Positions 1-6,174 of a DNA stretch of 11,311 nt are shown piece by piece. The DNA is from Frankiaceae bacterium (GTDB taxonomy: Bacteria > Actinomycetota > Actinomycetes > JAFAQI01). Each line of letters begins with the position of its first letter. The first letter of the stretch is position 1. Below the pieces are notes generated by a model. It worked only from the letters and a program-made list of their open reading frames with translations, was not told the DNA's origin and searched no databases. The DNA lies in assembly GCA_030840545.1 (NCBI GenBank), contig JAVEEH010000168.1, positions 1 through 11,311 on the forward strand, written 5' to 3'. The position numbers and the translations under genes were made by a program.

Positions 1-801
<801 letters not shown>

Positions 802-822
802 GTCCCACCCTGTACGACGCTC

Positions 823-854
823 GAAGGCCCCGGAGGGAAACCTCCGGGGCCTTC
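823..854 (+). terminator. Intrinsic terminator of groEL
   Basis: A perfect 14-bp stem (823-836 pairing with 841-854) encloses the loop GAAA, a GNRA tetraloop on the plus-strand transcript. It begins 21 bases after the groEL stop. There is no long U tract, which is common in high-GC actinobacteria. Loop type and position both point to termination of groEL. Confidence 0.9.
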
Positions 855-895
855 GGCATGTCCCTTCCGAGCACCATGCGCGCCGCGACTGACTC

Positions 896-910
896 ATGCG
901 CTCAGCGCAT
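896..910. repeat. Short perfect dyad between groEL and the next gene
   Basis: ATGCGCT and AGCGCAT (7-bp arms around a single C) form a perfect inverted repeat about 40 bases beyond the groEL terminator. The gap 802-1065 otherwise holds only the two hairpins listed and no supportable gene. The dyad could be an operator-like site or chance; no promoter or start beside it makes a role clear. Confidence 0.35.
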
Positions 911-1003
911 AGCCGGGAGAAAAACTTTGGATGCCGCCGCGAGGATCCTGCCCGTCCGTCCGTTATAGCCACTGACGGATGTCGCTCCGCGGTGTCCGAG
1001 TGC

Positions 1004-1039
1004 GAGGGCCCGTAGCCGGCTGGGCGGCTGCGGGCCCTC
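1004..1039 (-). terminator. Probable terminator of the leftward operon
   Basis: A 14-bp stem (1004-1017 with 1026-1039, one G-T pair) encloses an 8-base loop. It lies 26 bases beyond the stop of the leftward double-CxxC gene and about 200 bases beyond groEL, so it most likely ends the leftward transcript. It may also back up groEL termination. No clear U tract follows on either strand, so direction is inferred from position. Confidence 0.7.
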
Positions 1040-1065
1040 TCATGTCCGGGCTAGTCCGGGCCGGC

Positions 1066-1668
1066 TCAGCCGCGACGGACGGTCTCGCGCTCGAAGTCAT
1101 GACCGCGCTGGTGCGCACCCACGATGCCGCTCTCGACGGTCTGCTTGAACTTCGCGGCCAGTGACTCCAGCGCCGAGTTGAGGTCTGCAGGGGAGAGGTC
1201 CGACCTGGCCAGGGCGCGGGCCTGCTCGGCGATGTCGTGCACCTTGTCGTTGGCGTCGTCGCTGAGCCGGGCCGGGCCGTTGGTCGCGATCACGTCCTGG
1301 TAGGCGAACGCGAAGCCGACACATGAGGTGCAGTGGTCGTTGACGACGATGGCGTCGTTCTCGGGGGCGGCTGTGCTCGGCTGCCCCGTGACGAGCACAG
1401 CCTGGAAGGCCACCGCCACGGTGTGGCAGCCGGTGCAGTCATGTGCGTAGGCGATGGCGGCGTTGGTGCTGTCGTTGTTGTCGCCGCCGAAGGACGCCAC
1501 CTGCACGTGGCTGCGCTGGGCGACCTGATGCGCGTCGGTCGCCTCGGCCTGGACGATGTTCTGCGGCGCCCCGGACGGGGTCTGGTCCGCGCTGGCGGGC
1601 AGTGTCGTTGCGCCGAACGCGAGGGTGGCGAGCGCCGTCGTACAGATCGATCGGCTGAACATTCGCAT
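1066..1668 (-). CDS. Secreted double-CxxC protein (first paralog), function unknown
   Basis: A 200-aa protein with an N-terminal signal peptide (basic start MRMFSRS, hydrophobic core, likely cleavage after ASA near residue 27), so it is probably exported. The middle holds two related segments: NAAIAYAHDCTGCHTVAVAF (Cys78, Cys81) and a second with CTSC (Cys113, Cys116) followed by FAFAYQDVIA. The rest is a helical, charged C-terminus. It is paralogous to the protein at 4513-5319, with the same segment order and the same 35-residue Cys-pair spacing, but lacks that protein's Pro/Ser/Thr tail. Three ATGs cluster at the 5' end. The chosen one sits 5 bases from GGAGAG (1674-1679); the ATG at 1671 is only 2 bases away. 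It starts 25 bases after the M50 gene stop, so the two are probably co-transcribed. I know no characterised function; disulfide or metal binding by the CxxC pairs is inference. Confidence 0.85.
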   Translation of the reverse strand: MRMFSRSICTTALATLAFGATTLPASADQTPSGAPQNIVQAEATDAHQVAQRSHVQVASFGGDNNDSTNAAIAYAHDCTGCHTVAVAFQAVLVTGQPSTAAPENDAIVVNDHCTSCVGFAFAYQDVIATNGPARLSDDANDKVHDIAEQARALARSDLSPADLNSALESLAAKFKQTVESGIVGAHQRGHDFERETVRRG

Positions 1669-1693
1669 CATGTCTCTCCAGGTCCGGCTTCGG

Positions 1694-3499
1694 TCAGGGG
1701 GTCGGGCTGCTGGTGGCTGTCGGCGTCGGCGCCGGGCTGGTGGACGCTGACGGCACGGGTGACGGGTCGGTGCTGGCACTCGCCGAGGGGGTCGGGGTTG
1801 GGCCGGCCGGGCCGGACGAGCCAGCGGGAGCGGGGCCGCCGGAGCCGCGCGGCGGCCCGGGCGAGACGGCGGGGTTCGTGGGTGTCGATGCGCCACCGGT
1901 GCGAGCCAGCTGTCCCGCCGTCGTGCTGGGCGGCACCGCGGCCAACGGATGGGTAGCGGCATCCCGCGGTGAGCGCAACAGCGGGCGTCCGTGTCCGGCT
2001 GAGGCGACCGAAGCGACGCCTTGGGCCAGCGTGCCCTTCTCGCCTGGCCGGTAGGGCGTCACCCGGCCGTCCGGCCACCACGCGAGTGCGAGCAGGCCGA
2101 CGAAAGCCGCCCAGCCGAGCACGACCACCGGGCGTCGGGTCGGGTGCCCGGCCGACCACCGCCACGAACCGGCCATCGCGCGCTGCCCGACCTTGAGGAA
2201 GGTCAGTGCCATCCCGATGATGGGGACCGACAAGAACGCGAGCTGCAGCGCATCCGCGGCTTTGAGACCGGCGGACGCGTGGGCGAGCTGATAGACCAGC
2301 TTGGCCGCCTCGTCCCACGCGGTCGCCAGGATGCGGGGCGCGTTGATGAGGATCATCGCGAGGTTGAACAGCAGCAGCGGTACGACGACCGCGACCCAGC
2401 CGGTCACCATGACGCGGACCCAGCGCTTGAGCTCGCTCACCTCTTTCTCGCGCGGCCGGCCGGGCAGCGCGGAGCGAAGGATCGGCCCGATGCGCTTGAA
2501 CAGATCGGGGACGCCGGCGATGTCGGACAGCACGTAGTAGCCGTCGAGGCGCAGGAACGGCAGCATCTGGTGCACGATCTCGATCTGCAACAGGAACGCG
2601 ACGAGCAGCAAGGGTTCGAAGCCGGTCAGCCGCCACACACCGCCGAGCGCGAGCACGAAGATGGCGTTGAAGTAGATGCCGCCCAGATCGGTGCGCAGCC
2701 GCCCCGCCCGGGGGAGCCGGTAGGCGTCGGTGACGTCGGTGTAGAACGCGGGCCACGCGAGATAGACGCCGGCCCCCATGCGCCCGGGCCGTCCGCCCGA
2801 GTAGACGCATGCGGTTGCGTGGCCGATCTCGTGGAAACCCGCAGACAACACGACAAGCGCGGCGACGAGGAGAAAGACGCTCGGCCCCTGGATGGTCTGG
2901 CGCACACCCTGGGCGAGCCCGTGGGAGAAGAACAGCCACAGATCGAACCCGACGAGTCCGGCGACGACAGCGACGATGATCGGCGGCAGGAACAAGGGCC
3001 GAAAGGGCAGCGTCAGCCGGCGCACCGCGTGTTCGCTGACGAGTGACGTGCGCCAGCGCAGCGCCAGCAGCGGATCGGCCTCCTCGACCATCGGGCTCGA
3101 TCCGTCATCGGCAGTCACGACGCCGATCGGCCGCAGCTTGTCGAGAAGAGTTTCGACGTTGTCTGCCGTCACCTTCTTGCCGTAACGCTCCGACACCTGG
3201 GCCGCGATCTGTGCCGCTGCGCGTTGCCCGTCACATGCATCAGCGACGAGGAAGAGAAGCTTGCTCAGCTGCACCACGCTGCCGTTGGCCTTGCGGGCGA
3301 GGTAGTGCGGCTCCTTGTAACCGGAGCCTTGGAACTCGCCCAGCAGGGTGACGCCTTCGGCGAGCGACGGCGCCGGCCCGGTCGCTCTCGACACCGGATC
3401 CTGCTGCGGATGCGGATGTGGATGCGAATGTCGACGCCGGCGCGAGCGCCACGGGTCGGTGCGCTCGCCAGGCTTTGCGTCGGGGTGGTTCGGCGCCAT
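1694..3499 (-). CDS. Multi-pass M50 zinc metallopeptidase with PqqD-like (RRE-type) N-terminal domain
   Basis: A 601-aa membrane protein. Residues 1-45 are basic and His/Pro-rich. Residues ~50-130 resemble the PqqD-like/RiPP-recognition winged helix (LLGEFQGSGY, then NGSVVQLSKLLFLVADACDG, then a helix pair ending in LRPIGVV). The catalytic motif HEIGH (His223, Glu224, His227) lies in a membrane segment at ~207-229. FLRLDGYY at 315-322 supplies the usual third zinc ligand, Asp319. Further hydrophobic segments lie near 168-191, 272-315, 363-386, 421-437 and 456-475. The last ~100 residues are a low-complexity Pro/Ser/Thr/Gly tail. The architecture matches actinobacterial proteins annotated as putative peptide zinc metalloproteases. 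Neighbours suggest its substrates are the short peptides encoded upstream (inference). The start is uncertain: ATG 3499 has only GGGGTG 5' to it, and an in-frame GTG at 3532 would add 11 residues. Confidence 0.9.
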   Translation of the reverse strand: MAPNHPDAKPGERTDPWRSRRRRHSHPHPHPQQDPVSRATGPAPSLAEGVTLLGEFQGSGYKEPHYLARKANGSVVQLSKLLFLVADACDGQRAAAQIAAQVSERYGKKVTADNVETLLDKLRPIGVVTADDGSSPMVEEADPLLALRWRTSLVSEHAVRRLTLPFRPLFLPPIIVAVVAGLVGFDLWLFFSHGLAQGVRQTIQGPSVFLLVAALVVLSAGFHEIGHATACVYSGGRPGRMGAGVYLAWPAFYTDVTDAYRLPRAGRLRTDLGGIYFNAIFVLALGGVWRLTGFEPLLLVAFLLQIEIVHQMLPFLRLDGYYVLSDIAGVPDLFKRIGPILRSALPGRPREKEVSELKRWVRVMVTGWVAVVVPLLLFNLAMILINAPRILATAWDEAAKLVYQLAHASAGLKAADALQLAFLSVPIIGMALTFLKVGQRAMAGSWRWSAGHPTRRPVVVLGWAAFVGLLALAWWPDGRVTPYRPGEKGTLAQGVASVASAGHGRPLLRSPRDAATHPLAAVPPSTTAGQLARTGGASTPTNPAVSPGPPRGSGGPAPAGSSGPAGPTPTPSASASTDPSPVPSASTSPAPTPTATSSPTP

Positions 3500-3600
3500 C
3501 GTCACCCCGGGCCGATACCCGCGCCTTGGCACGGAATCACCCCAAAGGTGAGAAACCCCTGTAGAACAAGGGAAAATCGGGAGTCACAACGAGCAACAAC

Positions 3601-3628
3601 GAAGGCCAGGGGCGAACCCCTGGCCTTC
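3601..3628 (-). terminator. Terminator or attenuator between peptide genes and M50 gene
   Basis: A perfect 12-bp stem (3601-3612 with 3617-3628). On the minus-strand transcript the loop is UUCG, a very stable tetraloop, followed by the T-rich stretch GTTGTTGCTCGTTGT. It starts 25 bases after the stop of the third peptide gene and 100 bases before the M50 start. It should end most peptide transcripts, with readthrough or a separate promoter serving the M50 gene. The rest of 3500-3652 holds no convincing gene or promoter. Confidence 0.85.
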
Positions 3629-3652
3629 GCTTGCGTCGGATGTCGGGTCGGA

Positions 3653-3856
3653 TCAGTTGCCTTGCTGGATGTCCGCGGACTGCGTCGCGTTGGCAATGGC
3701 GGTCGAGTTGTCCGACAGCGCGTTCAGCGCCACGGCCGCATTGACGGGCGCCGCGATGTTCGCGTTGACCAGGCTCATCTGCTCGCGGTCAGGGAGCTCC
3801 TCGCCGTCCTGCTCGGCAAGCTCGGCATCGGTGAGGCCTGTGGTGTCGTCAGTCAC
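3653..3856 (-). CDS. Short Asn/Ala-rich peptide, third tandem copy (precursor-like)
   Basis: A 67-aa peptide from GTG 3856, chosen because GAGGAG (3864-3869) lies 7 bases upstream and the start matches the paralogs (VTDD versus MTDE and MTDR). Residues 1-26 are acidic (GLTDAELAEQ, GEELPDRE). Residues 27-67 are nearly uncharged and rich in Asn and Ala (QMSLVNANIAAPVNAAVA, then LSDNSTAIANA, ending QQGN). It has no Cys, no signal peptide and no membrane anchor. It matches each sister peptide at 34 of 40 positions from GEELPDRE to the ANA motif. The acidic leader/neutral core layout and the M50 protease with a PqqD-like domain downstream suggest a processed precursor peptide (inference). I do not recognise a named family. 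Confidence 0.85.
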   Translation of the reverse strand: MTDDTTGLTDAELAEQDGEELPDREQMSLVNANIAAPVNAAVALNALSDNSTAIANATQSADIQQGN

Positions 3857-3863
3857 GGTGAAA

Positions 3864-3869
3864 CTCCTC
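3864..3869 (-). promoter_or_regulatory. Ribosome binding site of third peptide gene
   Basis: GAGGAG on the minus strand, 7 bases from GTG 3856. It decides the start against the upstream in-frame ATG at 3931, which would add 25 residues absent from the sister peptides. Confidence 0.85.
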
Positions 3870-3936
3870 GATTGTCCGGCAACGTTGACAGCAACGTGTG
3901 CGTTGACGTTCGTGGAACGCCGGCCGCTCACAGTGG

Positions 3937-4149
3937 TCAGTTGCCCTGGATGATGGTGGCGTCCTGCTGCGCGTTGGCGTAGGCGACAGAGTTGTCGCTC
4001 AGCACGTTGGCCGCCACGGCCGCGTTGACCGGTGCAGCGAGGTTGGCGTTGATCAGGCTCATCTGCTCACGATCGGGCAGCTCTTCGCCGGTCTGCTGCT
4101 CGAGCTCGTCGTCGGTCAGGCCTTGAACGTCGGTGGTCTCGTCCGTCAT
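3937..4149 (-). CDS. Short Asn/Ala-rich peptide, second tandem copy (precursor-like)
   Basis: A 70-aa peptide from ATG 4149, with GAAGGGA (4158-4164) 8 bases upstream. It has the same plan as its neighbours: acidic N-terminal part (GLTDDELEQQ, GEELPDRE), then a neutral part (QMSLINANLAAPVNAAVA, ANVLSDNSVAYANA) ending DATIIQGN. It has no Cys, Trp or Lys and no signal peptide. Conservation covers both the end of the acidic half and the neutral half, so the three are recent duplicates or are held under common selection. The gaps to the flanking copies (49 and 80 bases) fit one polycistronic transcript. Role unknown; precursor of a processed peptide is the leading inference, and a small structural or regulatory protein is the alternative. 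Confidence 0.87.
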   Translation of the reverse strand: MTDETTDVQGLTDDELEQQTGEELPDREQMSLINANLAAPVNAAVAANVLSDNSVAYANAQQDATIIQGN

Positions 4150-4198
4150 CGGTCCGGTCCCTTCGTGTCGTGGTTCGTGTCAATCAGGTGAGCGCGCG

Positions 4199-4408
4199 TC
4201 AGTTCGACTGGTTGAACGTGCCGTCCTGGGCCGCATTGGCGTAGGCAGTGGCGTTGTCACTGAGCACGTTGGCCGCAACGGCTGCGTTGATGGGGATGGC
4301 GATGTTGGCGTTGACGAGGCTCATCTGCTCGCGGTCCGGAAGCTCTTCGCCCTCTTGTTGCGAGAGTTCTTCCTCGCTCAGACCGTCCACCGGTTGCCGG
4401 TCAGTCAC
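4199..4408 (-). CDS. Short Asn/Ala-rich peptide, first tandem copy (precursor-like)
   Basis: A 69-aa peptide from GTG 4408, with GAGGAGG (4415-4421) 6 bases upstream; this is the first gene of the leftward transcript. Acidic part: GLSEEELSQQEGEELPDRE. Neutral part: QMSLVNANIAIPINAAVA followed by NVLSDNATAYANA and a tail ending FNQSN. Asn recurs at residues 33, 35, 41, 47, 52, 58, 66 and 69, close to a six-residue period in the middle. No Cys is present, so thioether or disulfide crosslinks inside the peptide are excluded; Ser/Thr/Asn-based or purely proteolytic maturation remains possible. It is the best translated-looking of the three by its ribosome binding site. No family name recognised. 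Confidence 0.87.
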   Translation of the reverse strand: MTDRQPVDGLSEEELSQQEGEELPDREQMSLVNANIAIPINAAVAANVLSDNATAYANAAQDGTFNQSN

Positions 4409-4512
4409 CTGCTGCCTCCTCGGTCGTCGTTGATGTCGAGATACCCGACCGCATGCGACCGCGAAACGGACTTCAGGGAATAAATCGGGCCTGGTAAGGC
4501 AACACTTTCGTC
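4409..4512. promoter_or_regulatory. Divergent promoter region of the peptide / double-CxxC locus
   Basis: These 104 bases separate the leftward peptide operon from the rightward CxxC-larE pair and must hold both promoters. On the minus strand, TTTCGC and TATCTC lie 17 bases apart just upstream of the first peptide gene, a weak -35/-10 candidate. Between and over them lie an 8-bp palindrome CGCATGCG (4450-4457) and the direct repeat GACCGC at 4447 and 4457, one helical turn apart, a possible operator. No convincing -10 is seen for the rightward gene. Confidence 0.5.
4415..4421 (-). promoter_or_regulatory. Ribosome binding site of first peptide gene
   Basis: GAGGAGG on the minus strand, 6 bases from GTG 4408. 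It is the strongest Shine-Dalgarno in the locus and supports the GTG start. Confidence 0.85.
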
Positions 4513-5319
4513 ATGAACTCCACCGTCACCCGCATGGTCCGGCGACCGCTGATCGCGGTGCCGGCGTCGTTGCTCCTCGTCGCCGCCGTCGGGGTCGGCG
4601 CGCACGCCGCGCTCACCGATGCATCGGGTGATGCCGGCGCTGCCGCGGCCAGCAACGGGCAGTCCCAGGATGCGCATGCGATCGTCGTCAACCACGGGGA
4701 CAACCGCTATCGCTATGCGATCACCGTCAAGGTCGTGAAGGTCACTGGAGATGTGGTCGACCCGCAGAATGCTGCGGTCGCGGTCGCAGCCAACTGCACC
4801 GACTGCACCACCGTGGCGATCTCGATGCAGGGCGTGCTGGTCTATGGCGACCCGACCGTGTTCGCTCCGGAGAACCTCGCCTTGGCCTACAACCAGAACT
4901 GCACCAACTGCCAGACCCTCGCCGAGGCCTACCAACAGATTGTGCCGGCCAGCGGCAAGGTGCGGATCACGGGTGCGGGCCGCCAGGAGATCGCCGCCGT
5001 CCGTCATGACGTCGAGATGATCCGGCACGACAGCCTGACACTGGCGCAGATCGACGCACGGGTGGACGGCGATGCCGCACGTCTGCTGGCCGTGCTGCGC
5101 AATGACGTCGTGCCGATCGGCAAACCGGCTGACACGGCCACGACCTCGTCGCCAACCGAAACCGCCGGTCCGACGACGACTGGCGGCACGACGACGCCGT
5201 CGACGGACGGCAGCGCAACGACGTCGCCGGGCACCGACTCCCCGACACCCGACGCCAGCACTTCGCCCAGCCCGACCCCGAGCCCGTCGGCGACGGGGGT
5301 GGCTACGCTCGGTCCGTGA
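4513..5319 (+). CDS. Exported double-CxxC protein with Pro/Ser/Thr tail (second paralog)
   Basis: A 268-aa protein. The N-terminus (basic to residue 11, hydrophobic 12-32 ending AHA) is a signal peptide or membrane anchor. Residues ~66-80 (YRYAITVKVVKVTGD) look like beta strands. Next come the paired segments NAAVAVAANCTDCTTVAISM (Cys95, Cys98) and APENLALAYNQNCTNCQTLA (Cys130, Cys133) with AYQQIV after them. A helical stretch 155-200 and a low-complexity Thr/Ser/Pro tail 207-262 follow. It shares the segment order and the 35-residue Cys-pair period of the leftward paralog. Similar twin CxxC proteins occur, from memory, in other actinobacteria, but I know no function. Its stop overlaps the larE start. 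No strong Shine-Dalgarno precedes ATG 4513 (AAGG is 13 bases away), so the start is moderately certain; ATG 4534 is an alternative. Confidence 0.85.
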   Translation: MNSTVTRMVRRPLIAVPASLLLVAAVGVGAHAALTDASGDAGAAAASNGQSQDAHAIVVNHGDNRYRYAITVKVVKVTGDVVDPQNAAVAVAANCTDCTTVAISMQGVLVYGDPTVFAPENLALAYNQNCTNCQTLAEAYQQIVPASGKVRITGAGRQEIAAVRHDVEMIRHDSLTLAQIDARVDGDAARLLAVLRNDVVPIGKPADTATTSSPTETAGPTTTGGTTTPSTDGSATTSPGTDSPTPDASTSPSPTPSPSATGVATLGP

Positions 5320-6164
5320 CCGAGGACCTGACCCGCCGCACCGACCGGCTGCGCGAGCTCGACACACAACTGCGTGCCGCGGGCAGTGTCCTCGTCGCGT
5401 TCAGCGGCGGGGCCGACTCCGCGTTCCTGCTGGCCGCTGCGACTCGCGTCCTCGGCCCGCAGTTGGTCGTCGCGGGCACGGCGGTGTCGGCAAGCCTGCC
5501 CGCCGACGAGCTGGCGGCCGCGGCGGCGTTTGCGCGGTCCCTCGGCGTCCGGCATCTGACCCCGGCCACCGACGAGATGTCCAGCGCGGGCTACCGGTCC
5601 AACGCCGGCGATCGTTGCTACTTCTGCAAGGCCGAGCTGCTCGACGTGCTGTGGCCGCTGGCGACGTCGCACGGGCTCGCGCACGTGGCGACCGGCACCA
5701 ACGCCGACGACGCACGTGCCGGGTTCCGTCCCGGCATCCGCGCTGCCGCCGAACGCGGAGCGCTGACCCCGTTGCTCACGGCAGGGCTGACGAAAGACGA
5801 CGTACGACGCGCGTCGCGCGATCTGGGTCTGGTCACCTGGGACAAGCCAGCCGCCGCGTGCTTGTCGAGCCGGATCGCCTATGGCGTCGAGGTGACACCG
5901 CAGCGGTTGGCCCGGGTCGAGCGGGCCGAGCTGACCCTGCGGGCGGCGTTGGATGGCGCCGGCATCGACGTGCGCAACCTGCGCGTTCGGGACCTGGGCG
6001 ACACGGCGCGTGTCGAGGTCGACGTCGAGCTGGTGGAAGCCGTCATCGGACGGCCTGACCTGCTCGAAGGCATCGACGGGTTCGCCGCGGTCGAGGTCGA
6101 CGCGCGCGGGTTCCGCTCCGGCGCGATGAACGAGCTGCTGGCCGAGCCGGCCCGCTGGCGCTAG
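5316..6164 (+). CDS. larE: LarE-type ATP-dependent sacrificial sulfur transferase
   Basis: A 282-aa cytosolic enzyme of the PP-loop ATP pyrophosphatase superfamily. LarE adenylates the pyridinium dicarboxylate carboxyl group and transfers sulfur from its own cysteine during synthesis of the nickel-pincer cofactor of lactate racemase. Visible here: PP-loop SGGADS (residues 30-35), RCYFCKAEL (Cys101, Cys104), GTNADD and RPG (127-139), and KPAAACLSSRIAYG, whose Cys182 corresponds to the sacrificial cysteine. Length matches the family. The GTG start overlaps the stop of the CxxC gene as GTGA, indicating translational coupling. No larA, larB or larC lies in the window, so a nickel-pincer role is not shown; the enzyme may serve another sulfuration. 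It is convergent with the DUF3352 gene, with only 10 bases between the stops. Confidence 0.92.
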   Translation: MTEDLTRRTDRLRELDTQLRAAGSVLVAFSGGADSAFLLAAATRVLGPQLVVAGTAVSASLPADELAAAAAFARSLGVRHLTPATDEMSSAGYRSNAGDRCYFCKAELLDVLWPLATSHGLAHVATGTNADDARAGFRPGIRAAAERGALTPLLTAGLTKDDVRRASRDLGLVTWDKPAAACLSSRIAYGVEVTPQRLARVERAELTLRAALDGAGIDVRNLRVRDLGDTARVEVDVELVEAVIGRPDLLEGIDGFAAVEVDARGFRSGAMNELLAEPARWR

Positions 6165-6174
6165 CAGTCGCGCG

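Noticed and set aside
931..975. 14-codon open frame preceded by GGGAGA as a leader peptide
   Set aside because: Spacing to the GGGAGA is too long, and no rightward gene follows for it to regulate.
1421..1438. CTGCH in the leftward CxxC protein as a c-type heme site
   Set aside because: CxxCH matches the heme c motif by chance. The second pair (CTSCV) and both pairs in the paralog (CTDCT, CTNCQ) lack the His, and no axial Met/His context is seen.
1669..1962. N-terminal extension of the leftward CxxC protein by up to 98 residues
   Set aside because: It would overlap the M50 gene tail and bury the signal peptide inside. Clustered ATGs at 1662-1671 follow a GGAGAG site, giving a normal exported protein.
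1668..2939. Long minus-strand open frame (423 codons) and a plus-strand one (2021-3046) over the M50 gene
   Set aside because: Both are Arg/His-rich shadows with no domain. The M50 frame there has HEIGH, membrane segments and a PqqD-like domain.
3653..4408. Short peptides as chaplins or lanthipeptide precursors
   Set aside because: They have no signal peptide and no Cys at all, while chaplins are exported and lanthipeptides need Cys. No lanthionine synthetase or YcaO gene is present in the window.
5072..6058. Plus-strand open frame of 328 codons over larE
   Set aside because: Arg-rich shadow; the overlapping frame encodes an intact LarE with PP-loop and sacrificial Cys.
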